Below, piece by piece: positions 18,619-27,447 of a stretch of DNA of 64,000 bases; the first letter of the stretch is position 1; every line of letters begins with the position of its first letter. A program made the position numbers and the translations under genes. The DNA lies in assembly GCA_910586975.1 (NCBI GenBank), contig CAJUKX010000002.1:62001-126000 (forward strand), given 5' to 3'. Below the pieces are notes generated by a model that was given only the letters and a program-made list of their open reading frames with translations, made no database searches and had not been told where the DNA came from. This DNA comes from an uncultured Muribaculaceae bacterium. GTDB lineage: Bacteria; Bacteroidota; Bacteroidia; Bacteroidales; Muribaculaceae.

Positions 18619-18957
18619 ATGGAATCAACACGTCAAGCAAAAATATCAAGACTCCTGCAGAAGGAGCTAAGCGAAATATTCCGTCAGCAAACCGCCAAAA
18701 CCCATGGCACCATAGTATCGGTAAGCTCGGTGCGCGTCACCCCCGACCTGTCGATAGCCAAGGCATACCTGTCGGTTTTCCCCTCTGAGAAGGCTATGGA
18801 AGTGATGGAAAACGTAAAACTCTCGGCCAAGACCATACGCTATGAACTGGCTCAGAAGGTACGATTCCAGCTGCGCAAGACTCCCGAGCTGCAATTCTAT
18901 CTCGACGACTCTCTCGACTACATCGAACGCATCGACAACCTGCTGCAGGAGAACTGA
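18619..18957 (+). CDS. rbfA: 30S ribosome-binding factor RbfA
   Basis: 112 residues, normal size for the family. N-terminal RQAKISRLLQKELSEIF, then VSVSSVRVTPDLSIAKAYLSVFP and a KH-like domain ending in PELQFYLDDSLDYIERIDNLL. RbfA helps mature the 16S rRNA 5' end and is needed at low temperature. Its TGA overlaps the ATG of the next gene by one base (TGATG). Confidence 0.95.
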   Translation: MESTRQAKISRLLQKELSEIFRQQTAKTHGTIVSVSSVRVTPDLSIAKAYLSVFPSEKAMEVMENVKLSAKTIRYELAQKVRFQLRKTPELQFYLDDSLDYIERIDNLLQEN

Positions 18958-20177
18958 TGCTGTCGCTGAAAATCGCCATACGCTACCTGGTGTCGAAGAA
19001 GTCGCACGGTGTAGTGAATGTTATCTCGGCCATCTCCATTGCGGGGGTGGCTGTGGCTACTGCGGCGATTATTGTGGTGCTGTCGGTATTCAACGGCTTC
19101 ACCAACCTTGCCAAAAGCCATTTCTCGATTATCGACCCCGACCTGATGGTGAGCCCTGTGCGCTCAAAGATGATAAGCGGCGCCGACTCGCTGGCGGCCG
19201 TTGTGGCGGCCACCGACGGCGTGATAGCCGCAACGCCCACCCTCACCGAGCGCGGACTCCTCGTGGGTAATGAGGCTCAGCTGGGTGTAGTGTTCAAGGG
19301 TGTGGCTCCCGATTATACACGGGTGATTGACTACAACGATGCCGTGCAAAGCGGCTTGCGGCTTAACCCCTCGTACATGCTTGAGGGCGATGTGGCGGCG
19401 CAGATGGCCATAGGTGTGGCCGCCCGTTTGGGTCTGCAACCCGGCTCGGGTCGTGCCGAGCTGTATGTGCCACGACGCATAGGACGCATAAATCCGGCAA
19501 ATCCGGCCGGCGCCTTCTTCTCGTGCAATCTGGTGCTTGAAGACATACTTGCCGTGGACCAGATGGAATTTGACGCCGACCACATACTGATTCCGATTGA
19601 TGTGGCCCGCGACATACTTATGTACGACAACGCCGAGGCCTCGGCCATTGAGATAAAGACAGCTCCCGGCCAAACCAAGGCCGTGGCATCGCGCCTTGAA
19701 AGCCTGCTTGGCGACGGCTACACTGTAGCTACCCGCGAGCAGCAGCACCAGGAGGCCTACAACATGATAGCCATAGAGAAGTGGGTGACATTTGCCATGC
19801 TGATTTTCATACTGGTGATAGCGGCGTTCAACATAGTGTCGACCTTGTCGCTGATGGTGATTGAGAAGCGCGACAACATGGCCACACTGCGCTTTATGGG
19901 CGCGTCGCGCATGCAGGTGAGGCAGATATTCATGTGGATGGGCGCGTTCATCACCATGGCCGGCGGCATGGCAGGGCTGATTCTGGGTGTTGGTCTGAGC
20001 CTGGCTCAACAATACGGAGGATTCATACACCTGGCCGGCGACCCATCGAAACTCACCGTCGACATTTATCCCGTACACGTTGAATTCACAGATATCTTGG
20101 CCGTACTGGCCATTATTGCGGTAATGAGCGCCGTTACATCGCTCATCACCCGTATTTTCACCCGTAAAATCGACTGA
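18957..20177 (+). CDS. ABC transporter permease of LolC/LolE (FtsX-like) type
   Basis: 406 residues. An N-terminal membrane helix (about 18-42, with VVNVISAISIAGVAVATAAIIVV) is followed by a large periplasmic MacB-like domain (about 50-260). Three helices sit at about 275-300, 320-350 and 370-395, the FtsX layout. It most resembles LolE-type lipoprotein-releasing permeases, which extract lipoproteins from the inner membrane for transfer to LolA. The matching LolD ATPase is not adjacent. Overlap with rbfA indicates translational coupling. Confidence 0.85.
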   Translation: MLSLKIAIRYLVSKKSHGVVNVISAISIAGVAVATAAIIVVLSVFNGFTNLAKSHFSIIDPDLMVSPVRSKMISGADSLAAVVAATDGVIAATPTLTERGLLVGNEAQLGVVFKGVAPDYTRVIDYNDAVQSGLRLNPSYMLEGDVAAQMAIGVAARLGLQPGSGRAELYVPRRIGRINPANPAGAFFSCNLVLEDILAVDQMEFDADHILIPIDVARDILMYDNAEASAIEIKTAPGQTKAVASRLESLLGDGYTVATREQQHQEAYNMIAIEKWVTFAMLIFILVIAAFNIVSTLSLMVIEKRDNMATLRFMGASRMQVRQIFMWMGAFITMAGGMAGLILGVGLSLAQQYGGFIHLAGDPSKLTVDIYPVHVEFTDILAVLAIIAVMSAVTSLITRIFTRKID

Positions 20178-20179
20178 TT

Positions 20180-20959
20180 ATGCAGACAGTAATGTTTTCC
20201 GACACAGTATTCGGCCCTATTCATTCGCGACGTCTGGGCACCTCGCTGGGAGTGAATCTCTCGCCCCGCGACGGCAAGGTATGCTCATTTGACTGCCTGT
20301 ACTGCGAGGCCGGATTCAATGCTCAGGGTCCGGGTACTTCAGGACTGCCCTCGCGCGCCGAGACAGCCCGCCTGCTCGAAGCCAAGCTGAAGGCCATGCA
20401 CGATGCCGGCGAAAAACTTGATGTAATAACATTCTCGGGAAACGGAGAACCTACTGTGAACCCCGACTTTCCGGAGATTATAGACGATACTCTGGCTCTG
20501 CGCGACAAATATTTCCCCGAGGTAAAAGTGAGCGTGCTCACAAACTCTACCATGATGCATTCTGACCGAGTTGTAGAGGCTCTGCGCAAGGTAGACAATG
20601 CCATACTGAAGCTCGACTCGGCCATTGAGGACACCATGCGTATGCTCGACCGCCCCGTGTCGGCATCATTCACCGTAGAGAAGGTAATACCACAGCTGGC
20701 CCGCTTCGGACATCAGGGCATCATACAGACCATGATAACCCGCGGCAGCCACGACGGCGTACCCGTTGACAACAGCACCGACACCGAGATAGAGGCTCTG
20801 ATAGAGGCTTACCGCATAATAAAGCCCCGCGAGATAATGCTCTACTCACTCGACCGCCCCACCCCCGAGACACATCTGAACAAAGTGCCCCGCGAGGAAC
20901 TGCAGGCCATCGCCCGACGAATCACAGATGCCACAGGAATTCCGGTAATGGTAGCCTGA
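20180..20959 (+). CDS. Radical SAM protein (COG0731-like)
   Basis: 259 residues. The radical SAM cluster ligands are Cys35, Cys39 and Cys42 in CSFDCLYC, followed by TFSGNGEPTVNPDF, the SAM-binding GGE-like motif of this family. The opening VFGPIHSRRLGTSLGVNLSP is typical of a widespread group related to TYW1 wyosine synthases but without a flavodoxin domain. The substrate is unknown. It begins 2 bases after the permease stop and ends the run of genes that starts with the dcw cluster. Confidence 0.85.
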   Translation: MQTVMFSDTVFGPIHSRRLGTSLGVNLSPRDGKVCSFDCLYCEAGFNAQGPGTSGLPSRAETARLLEAKLKAMHDAGEKLDVITFSGNGEPTVNPDFPEIIDDTLALRDKYFPEVKVSVLTNSTMMHSDRVVEALRKVDNAILKLDSAIEDTMRMLDRPVSASFTVEKVIPQLARFGHQGIIQTMITRGSHDGVPVDNSTDTEIEALIEAYRIIKPREIMLYSLDRPTPETHLNKVPREELQAIARRITDATGIPVMVA

Positions 20960-21046
20960 ACATTTCGTTATTTCATAGACGCAGGAGTGAACCTTAACAT
21001 GATTTCGGAGGTTTAGATTCTATAAACTCTAATCTTCTGAAAAATC

Positions 21047-22351
21047 ATGGATACTATTCAATTGATTCCTTCTCACGCCATAGGTGAATGGCTGCTTAAA
21101 ATAATTCACTGGATAATGGATTTTCTGGGATTGTCACATTCCGACACCCTTCAGGAAATTCTGTATGTGGCCGTGGTTGTAGTGGTATCACTCGCCATAG
21201 GCTGGATAATCAAGGGCATTGTGGTACTGGCCATGCGCAAGATTGTGGAAATGAAAGACAATGCCGGCGCAAGGCAGTTCCTTGAAATGCACGTCATAGA
21301 CAGTTGCAGCCATTTCATACCGCCGTTGGTATTTTTGGGTATGGTTCCGATAGCATTCACCAGCGGACACCATATTCTCGACATAATAGAACGCATTGCC
21401 GGTGCATATACTGTGATAACCTTTGCGATAGGCTTGTCGGCCGTGGCACGGTTCATATTTGTGCGCTACAACGAACGTCAGAATACCAAAGGGCTGCCTA
21501 TCAAGGGCATTCTCAATATCTCGCTGGGCGCAATATGGATAGTGATGACAATCATAGCCGTGTCGATTATTGTAGACAAGTCGCCGGCATATCTGCTCAC
21601 CGGCCTTGGCGCATTTGCCGCGGCATTGATGTTGATTTTCAAAGACTCTATTTTAGGATTCACCGCAGGCATACAGATGTCGCAGAACGATATGCTGCAT
21701 GTGGGCGACTGGATTGTGGTGCCCGGCACTCCGGCCAACGGCATAGTGAAAGACGTTACCCTATCGGCCGTCAAGATTCAGAATTTCGACAACACCATGG
21801 TAACGGTGCCACCTTATACTTTGGTATCGACTTCGTTCCAGAACTACAGGGGCATGAAGGATTCGGGCATGCGCCGATTCACGCGTACCTTCGTTATTGA
21901 CCCTACCACGGTGATGCGCCTTACCCCCGACCTTATCAAGAGCATACTTGAGAAACATCCCGAGATGAAGCAGTTTGTAGATTCAGTGCAGGCATCCGGC
22001 AAACTCATTGCAGCCAATCCCGGCACACGACCGGTCAATGGCTCATTGGAGACCAATCTGGGTCTGTACCGTGCCTACTGCACACAGTATCTGATAAATT
22101 CGCCATGGATCAACTCAGAAGGCCAGGTGCTGGTGCGCATCCTCGACCCTACCGACAACGGCATACCACTGGACATATATGCTTTCACCATCACGACCGA
22201 CTGGAACGAGTTCGAAGCCATCCAGAGCGCGATAATGGAACATGTGGCTATCACCATAGCCGACTTCGGCCTGAACATCTTCAACTGCGGCGCATACGAT
22301 ATCACCATGGTGCCCCCGCAGAAGCCTCAGGGCCAGGTCAGCCAAGGATAA
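21047..22351 (+). CDS. Mechanosensitive channel, MscS family (YbdG-like)
   Basis: 434 residues. About five membrane helices lie before residue 200, the last being the pore helix and containing LLTGLGAFAAALMLIFKDSILGF. The MscS beta domain comes next (about 200-270, with GDWIVVPGTPANGIVKDVTLSAVKI and FDNTMVTVPPYTLVSTSFQNYRGM) and then a long cytosolic C-terminal domain. The size and the NYRGM region match YbdG/MscM-type channels more than the 286-residue MscS. It would release solutes on hypo-osmotic shock. The 3' end overlaps the convergent phosphatase gene by 14 bases. Confidence 0.9.
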   Translation: MDTIQLIPSHAIGEWLLKIIHWIMDFLGLSHSDTLQEILYVAVVVVVSLAIGWIIKGIVVLAMRKIVEMKDNAGARQFLEMHVIDSCSHFIPPLVFLGMVPIAFTSGHHILDIIERIAGAYTVITFAIGLSAVARFIFVRYNERQNTKGLPIKGILNISLGAIWIVMTIIAVSIIVDKSPAYLLTGLGAFAAALMLIFKDSILGFTAGIQMSQNDMLHVGDWIVVPGTPANGIVKDVTLSAVKIQNFDNTMVTVPPYTLVSTSFQNYRGMKDSGMRRFTRTFVIDPTTVMRLTPDLIKSILEKHPEMKQFVDSVQASGKLIAANPGTRPVNGSLETNLGLYRAYCTQYLINSPWINSEGQVLVRILDPTDNGIPLDIYAFTITTDWNEFEAIQSAIMEHVAITIADFGLNIFNCGAYDITMVPPQKPQGQVSQG

Positions 22352-22991
22352 TGTCGCGCAGCTCCTCGGTATTGCCCACTATATGGTCGGCGTATGCCGA
22401 GGTAAGCTCGCGCACGGGACGGAAGCCCCAGTTCACTCCCACCGATTCGATGCAGGCACGGCGAGCGGTCTCTATATCGACAGCCGAGTCGCCCACATAA
22501 AGCACATCGGCCTTGGGGGTGGGATACGCACCAAGAATACGGAATACGATGGAAGGATCCGGCTTAGTCGGCACTCCTTCCACGTTTCCGCATATAGCGG
22601 CAAACTTTATCTGAGGGAAGAAGTAGCTGATAAGGCGGCGCACGGCACTCTCATACTTGTTTGAGGCCACAGCCACCTGAACACCCTTCAGCGTAATGTC
22701 TTCAAGCAACAATTCAATACCCGGATAGGGCTTGGTTAAGTCGCACAGATGCTCGTCATAATAAGAGCGGAAGTCAGCAAGCAGGGCATCGACATTATGA
22801 TCGGTGCGGCTTTCAGAAGGGATAGCCCTCTCTATAAGGCGTCTAACCCCATTGCCTACCATGAACGGGTAAGCATCAATAGGATGCGTAGGATAGCCAT
22901 TCTGCTCCAGTGCATGATTGGTTGCTGTTCCCAGGTCGGCAATCGTATTGAGCAGTGTACCGTCAAGGTCAAATATCACTAATTTTTTCAT
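22338..22991 (-). CDS. gph: HAD-family phosphatase, phosphoglycolate phosphatase-like
   Basis: 217 residues. HAD motif I is FDLDGTLLNT at the N-terminus (nucleophile Asp8, acid Asp10), motif II is VAVASNKYES, and motif III/IV is KPDPSIVFRIL with LYVGDSAVDIETA. The helical cap between motifs I and II is that of Gph/PGP enzymes. The likely job is removal of 2-phosphoglycolate or a similar small sugar phosphate; substrate cannot be read from sequence. It faces the channel gene tail to tail. Confidence 0.86.
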   Translation of the reverse strand: MKKLVIFDLDGTLLNTIADLGTATNHALEQNGYPTHPIDAYPFMVGNGVRRLIERAIPSESRTDHNVDALLADFRSYYDEHLCDLTKPYPGIELLLEDITLKGVQVAVASNKYESAVRRLISYFFPQIKFAAICGNVEGVPTKPDPSIVFRILGAYPTPKADVLYVGDSAVDIETARRACIESVGVNWGFRPVRELTSAYADHIVGNTEELRDIILG

Positions 22992-23021
22992 AAGTGGACA
23001 GCAGATTAAATTCTACACTCG

Positions 23022-23029
23022 CAAAGGTA
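23022..23029 (-). promoter_or_regulatory. -7 promoter box for the HAD phosphatase
   Basis: TACCTTTG on the minus strand fits TAnnTTTG. It lies 31 bases before the start codon and predicts a leader of about 25 bases. No clear -33 box is seen. Confidence 0.45.
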
Positions 23030-23105
23030 TGTAATAAATTTCTAATTTCATACTTAAATTCTGATAAATAGAAGTATTTCAGAATGGGAAGAAAGAATTT
23101 TTTTG

Positions 23106-23113
23106 TAAATTTG
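23106..23113 (+). promoter_or_regulatory. -7 promoter box for the AlbA_2 gene
   Basis: TAAATTTG fits TAnnTTTG and lies 22 bases before the ATG at 23136, giving a leader of about 17 bases. Confidence 0.45.
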
Positions 23114-23135
23114 TATTTTCAATACATCTCTCAAT

Positions 23136-24821
23136 ATGACAGATTTTGATATCAATTCTCTAAGTTCCTATCGCGAGCATAACCGGCTTGAAGCAAAAAA
23201 GGCAAAGGGCGGTTTCCCGGGTTCATTTTGGGAAACTTATTCCGCATTTGCAAATACTGATGGCGGGATTATTCTACTTGGAGTTAAAGAAGATGCTGAT
23301 GGTTCTCTACATTCTGAAGCAGGCATTGATGTTGCCAAACTACGCAAGGATTTTTGGAACATGGTAAATAACCGACAGAAGATAAGCGCCAATATTATCA
23401 CTGAGCGAATGGTTAAAGAAGAGTCTTTTGAGGGTAATCCAATACTCGTTGTGAGTGTGCCAAGGGCTGACCGGAGTGCTAAGCCGGTATTTGTCGGACA
23501 AGATCCAAAAACCGGTACATATCGTCGTAACCATGAGGGTGATTATCATTGTTCATTGGATGAGATTTCCCTAATGTTCAGAGATGCTTCTGCTGTAACC
23601 CAGGATGCCAAGGTATTGGAAAATATGGATTATACTGTTTTTTGTCCGGAAACGGTCAAAGGCTACCGTAATTTCTTCCGTTCTCGCCATTCCAATCATT
23701 TATGGAACAATGAGGATGATGAGATATTCCTTAGGAAAATAGGTGCTATCAGTATCGGCTCAGATGGCTTGTATCACCCTACTGCCGCAGGATTGCTGAT
23801 GTTTGGCTACGAATATGAGATAACCCGTGAGTTTCCCAATTACTTTCTTGACTATCAAGAAAATCGTTCAGTTGGAAAAACCCGCTGGACCGACCGTATT
23901 GTATCTACATCAGGGGAATGGAGCGGAAATGTCTTTGACTTCGTAATCGAAACTTTGGCAAGAATGCAGCGAGGATTAAAAACACCATTTGTACTCAAAG
24001 GTATTAAGCGTATTGATGACACTCCGATTCATAAACTACTGCGCGAAGCTATTACCAATGCCTGCGTCCACGCTGATTTTTATGGCCGTCAGGGATTAGT
24101 GGTGCAGAAGTCTATTAACGGCTATAAACTGTCTAATCCCGGTAATGTACGTATCTCTATTTCAGAAGCGATTGATGGTGGTATATCAGACCCTCGCAAT
24201 GGCGTAATGCTAAAAATGTTTTCTTTAATTGATTTCGGCGAGCGGGCAGGTAGCGGATTGAATGAAGTATGCACTGTATGGGAAAAAGTTTATAATACTC
24301 CTGTTTATTTAGAAGAAACTCACAAAAACGGCGTTGACCGCACAATCCTAACACTATCAACCGGTGGCAACGAGCAAGATGTCAACGCTATGCTTGAATT
24401 GTATGGTGACGAAAACATCGAATACGTCGATGTTTCCGATACAAAACCGACCAATGACCGACCAGAAACCGACCAGAAAGACAAAGAAACGGAACAAACC
24501 GACCAGAAACCGACCAGAAACCGACCAGAAACCGACCAGAAAGACAGAGAAACGGAGCAAATCGACCAGAAACCGACCAGAAACCGACCAGAAACCGACC
24601 AGAAAGACAGAGAAACGGAGCAAACCGACCAGAAAACCGACCAGATGAATAGGATTATAAAACTCCTTAGACAAAGACCCTCAATTTCAAGGTCTGAGTT
24701 GGCTCGGGATCTAAATCTACATGAAAGTAGTATAAAACGTCGTCTTGAATCATTGATGAAAGCAAATCTCATCAAGCGTGTTGGTCCCGACAACGGTGGA
24801 CACTGGGAGGTGATAGATTGA
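23136..24821 (+). CDS. AlbA_2/Schlafen-type ATP-binding protein with repeat linker and C-terminal wHTH
   Basis: 561 residues. An N-terminal AlbA_2 (divergent Schlafen-like AAA_4) domain (about 8-140: EHNRLEAKKAKGGFP, FANTDGGIILLGV) is followed by a GHKL-like ATPase region (about 270-400: LREAITNACVHADFYG, ISDPRNGVMLKMFSLI, GERAGSGL). A hydrophilic linker of TDQK/PTRNRPE repeats spans about 437-504. The end is a winged helix (about 508-561: SRSELARDLNLHESSIKRRLESL). Such proteins are usually called transcriptional regulators and are often near defence or mobile genes; the target is unknown. Base composition is clearly AT-richer than the neighbours, suggesting transfer. The linker is encoded by a nested DNA repeat described separately. 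Confidence 0.85.
   Translation: MTDFDINSLSSYREHNRLEAKKAKGGFPGSFWETYSAFANTDGGIILLGVKEDADGSLHSEAGIDVAKLRKDFWNMVNNRQKISANIITERMVKEESFEGNPILVVSVPRADRSAKPVFVGQDPKTGTYRRNHEGDYHCSLDEISLMFRDASAVTQDAKVLENMDYTVFCPETVKGYRNFFRSRHSNHLWNNEDDEIFLRKIGAISIGSDGLYHPTAAGLLMFGYEYEITREFPNYFLDYQENRSVGKTRWTDRIVSTSGEWSGNVFDFVIETLARMQRGLKTPFVLKGIKRIDDTPIHKLLREAITNACVHADFYGRQGLVVQKSINGYKLSNPGNVRISISEAIDGGISDPRNGVMLKMFSLIDFGERAGSGLNEVCTVWEKVYNTPVYLEETHKNGVDRTILTLSTGGNEQDVNAMLELYGDENIEYVDVSDTKPTNDRPETDQKDKETEQTDQKPTRNRPETDQKDRETEQIDQKPTRNRPETDQKDRETEQTDQKTDQMNRIIKLLRQRPSISRSELARDLNLHESSIKRRLESLMKANLIKRVGPDNGGHWEVID
24446..24646 (+). repeat. Nested tandem repeat, 11-bp units within 52/63-bp blocks
   Basis: The basic unit is ACCGACCAGAA (11 bp). 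Block 1 has three units (24446-24478; the first ends in ATG instead of GAA) and a 19-bp spacer. Blocks 2 (24498-24560) and 3 (24561-24623) each have four units plus the spacer AGACAGAGAAACGGAGCAA, 63 bp in all. Two further units follow from 24624, separated by one extra A. Because 11 is not a multiple of 3, successive units are read in different frames, giving TDQK, PTR and NRPE in turn. Confidence 0.95.
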
Positions 24822-24883
24822 TTCTAATCTACCTTATACATAGTACAACTATAGCTGATTTTATATCTACTATATTAAGGTTT

Positions 24884-26209
24884 TCAGCGTGAAAAGAGTC
24901 TTACCGTGACGTAGCTTACTGCAGCTGTAACGGCCAGTGGCAGTATGAAGCCGAAACCATTGCCTACCATCTCGGCCACAAGGAATACGGCCATGAGCGG
25001 GGCGCGGATTATACCCGAAAATGCTCCGGCCATGCCAAACAGAGCGAACAGCCCCACCGAGAGGTCGGCATGGAAAGCATAGTTCATTGTCCAGGCAAAC
25101 ATCACTCCGCAGAACGCTCCGGCAAAGATGGTTGGCGCAAAATCACCGGCTACGCCGCCGGCACTGTTGGTTCCTATGGTGGCAAACACTTTCACAAGCA
25201 TCACCCCGAAGGCCAGCAGTATGAATGCCAAGGCCGACACTGCCTCATCCTCAAAAAGGCTGCCGCGAATAAAGGTCATTGTCTCATCGTTCATAAGCAA
25301 AGTTACAGTGCCGTAACCTTCGCCATACATACAGGGAAACATGAGCAGGCTCAGACCCACCATGGCTGCACCGCACGATGCACGCAGCCACCGATTGCGT
25401 ATTCCGGCAAACAGGCGGTGGAGCATCGCCGTAATCTTATTATAATAAATGGAATAGAAACCGCAGAACAGACCCAGCAGAGCCACCCACCCAAGGCTGT
25501 GAGGGTCGAAGAACGACGATGGCAGAAACTTTACGTCAAAGCTGAATCCGGTGAGCACGTAGCACGTGAGGGCGCCGCACAGACTGGCCACTATAAGCGC
25601 CATGACCGACAGCGTGGTCATCTTCATCTTCATCACCTCAAGGGTGTACATCACACCTCCGATTGGAGCCTTGAATATACCGGCAATGCCGGCACCGGCA
25701 CCGCATCCTATCATCATGCGGGTCATATCGGGGTCAATGTTGAACAGACGCGACAGATTACTGCCCAGAGCCGATCCTACGGTTGCCACAGGGCCCTCGG
25801 CACCGGCCGAACCGCCGAATCCCAAGGTAAGTATACTGGCAACTATGGGCTGATAGCACATTCCCACACGCATCTTATATTGCCCCTCGGCTATGTCGCG
25901 AGCCACTATGTCGGTGCCGTGTTCAAGCGAGGAGCGCACTATGTACTTCTGATAAGCAACTGCCAGAAATATACCGATAAAAGGCAGAAAAAATACATAC
26001 CAATACGGCCCCACACCACGCTCATAGCCCACAAAATAGCTGCACATACCTCCGATGGTCCATTTCAGAATCCAGGCAGCCATGCCCGAGAGCGTCCCGA
26101 TAAGCATGGCCAGAAGCATAATCCTTGCTCCCTGCGGCATATCGCGACAAAAGGCGGCCGACACACGGGTGCCGGTCCTCAACAACCATGAAGTACCTTT
26201 ACTATCCAT
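24884..26209 (-). CDS. ClC-type chloride channel/transporter
   Basis: 441 residues with the ClC helix pattern. Signature segments: GFGGSAGAEGPVATVGSALGS (the GREGP-type motif with the gating glutamate), KAPIGGVMYTLEV and GGVAGDFAPTIFAGAFCG (the GxFxP motif). There are no C-terminal CBS domains. Whether it is a channel or a proton antiporter cannot be told, since the internal proton glutamate is not clearly identifiable by eye. It is a single gene, convergent with the AlbA_2 gene. No clear promoter box was found in the 130 bases upstream. Confidence 0.92.
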   Translation of the reverse strand: MDSKGTSWLLRTGTRVSAAFCRDMPQGARIMLLAMLIGTLSGMAAWILKWTIGGMCSYFVGYERGVGPYWYVFFLPFIGIFLAVAYQKYIVRSSLEHGTDIVARDIAEGQYKMRVGMCYQPIVASILTLGFGGSAGAEGPVATVGSALGSNLSRLFNIDPDMTRMMIGCGAGAGIAGIFKAPIGGVMYTLEVMKMKMTTLSVMALIVASLCGALTCYVLTGFSFDVKFLPSSFFDPHSLGWVALLGLFCGFYSIYYNKITAMLHRLFAGIRNRWLRASCGAAMVGLSLLMFPCMYGEGYGTVTLLMNDETMTFIRGSLFEDEAVSALAFILLAFGVMLVKVFATIGTNSAGGVAGDFAPTIFAGAFCGVMFAWTMNYAFHADLSVGLFALFGMAGAFSGIIRAPLMAVFLVAEMVGNGFGFILPLAVTAAVSYVTVRLFSR

Positions 26210-26333
26210 AATCAGCTAAACGTCATTATTCGGGGACTATAAAAACAGATGACAAAGCCCTCTTATTCATACAAACACACACCTTCGCCCGGGGGTTCAA
26301 TAACTTTGGTGTACATTCCAATTTATAAGTTAA

Positions 26334-27203
26334 TGTTTTATAATTGCCAACTCTAACTGGGGCGATGGAATAATCAGCCAACTTGCTGATTACATTGCTA
26401 CAAATACAGAAGATGCTAAAGGGTATTCTGATAAAAATCTCTGGAGAATGAAGCAATTTTATGAGACATATCGTGACGCAGATACAAATCTCTCAGCACT
26501 GCTGAGACAAATTAATTGGACCAATAACCTCACAATTATGTCTCGATGTAAAATCCCCTAAGAAAGGATTTTCTACATACACCTTGCTGCCAACGAAAGA
26601 CTGTCAACTCGGGAACTTGATAAAGTTATCTCGCGCGGTCTTTTTGAACGCACTATGATTGATACTCCAAAACTCTCAGCAGTGCTGAGAGAAATTGTCC
26701 CATCATCAGAAAGATCGTTCAGAGACAGATATATTATGGATTTTTTAGGCAAAAAGACTTATGCAGATGAATTCTCAATGAAACAGGCTATTATTTCGAA
26801 AATGAAAGACTTCATCCTTGAAATAGGCAAAGATTTCATCTATATGGGACAAGAATACAGATTGCAGGTTGGCTGTGAAGATTTTAGGATTGATTTGCTA
26901 TTTTTCCATAGAGAACTTCGCTGTCTTGTGGCTTTTGAGGTTAAAATGGGACGATTCCATCCTTCCGACTTGGGACAACTTGAATTTTATCTTGAAGCTT
27001 TAGACCGTGATGTTAAGAAACAGCACGAAAACCCGAGCATAGGAATTTTACTTTGTAAAGATAAAGATGATGAGGTTGTAGAATATGCAATGTCTCGTTC
27101 ACTATCACCAACACTTGTTGCAGAATATCAACTCAATCTTCCAACTAAGAAAATTCTACAAGCCAAAATCAAAGAGCTTTTTGACGAAAAGAATGACAAC
27201 TGA
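26334..27203 (+). pseudogene. DUF1016/YhcG-type PDDEXK nuclease, truncated with a nonsense codon
   Basis: One reading frame runs from just after a stop at 26331 to 27203, broken only by TAA at 26559-26561. Before the stop it encodes part of the DUF1016 N-terminal domain (NWGDGIISQLADYI, NLWRMKQFYETY, LLRQINWTNNLTIMSR). After it come ERIFYIHLAANERLSTREL and the YhcG C-terminal nuclease domain (about the last 130 residues: FRIDLLFFHRELRCLVAFEVKMG, with the PD-ExK-like D and ExK). The family usually reads PEER at the break, so GAA to TAA is the simplest change. The first 30-40 residues of the family are missing. An internal ATG at 26655 could still give a 182-residue nuclease-domain protein. The region is AT-rich. 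Confidence 0.85.
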
Positions 27204-27293
27204 CACAATCATTTTGTAACCAAATAAATTTTCAACTAAAGGGCCTGACTGCAACCGAATGTATTCTGCCGTAAATCATAACAGAATTTCATC

Positions 27294-27324
27294 TTGGCTA
27301 TTAAACAGAATTTTTGTAACTTTG
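27294..27324 (+). promoter_or_regulatory. Promoter of the pheS operon
   Basis: TTG at 27294-27296, a 20-base spacer and TAACTTTG at 27317-27324 match the Bacteroidota consensus. The leader to pheS would be about 118 bases, longer than for most genes here. The repeated 10-mer AACAGAATTT occurs twice (27280 and 27304) around the -33 box. Confidence 0.65.
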
Positions 27325-27447
27325 CGCAATAGTTCGAACTTCGGAGGTTGTTGAAATATCGACGTATGGGCTTGCTTACATGGCTCAAGGACAAGACAAC
27401 CCGGCATGAAGCGGAAACAAGGAATAAAAAACAAGCTCTGACACAAC

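Noticed and set aside
22990..23030. Shared 13-mer TGGACAGCAGATT with 31676-31688 as a repeat
   Set aside because: Identity stops after about 13 bases and the contexts differ, so chance is sufficient.
24446..24646. CRISPR array
   Set aside because: Units are directly adjacent, 11 bp, inside a coding frame, with constant rather than unique spacers, and no cas genes are nearby.
24320..24793. Minus-strand frames over the AlbA_2 repeat (FLVGFWSV repeats)
   Set aside because: The 11-bp unit contains no stop in any frame, so open frames arise automatically on both strands; the plus-strand protein has recognisable domains on both sides.
25070..26191. 373-codon open frame opposite the ClC gene
   Set aside because: Antisense of a clear ClC protein; composition (His, Gly, Gln-rich) is typical of shadows.
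26226..26456. 76-codon minus-strand gene after the ClC gene
   Set aside because: It overlaps the decayed DUF1016 coding sequence in antisense and has no family features.
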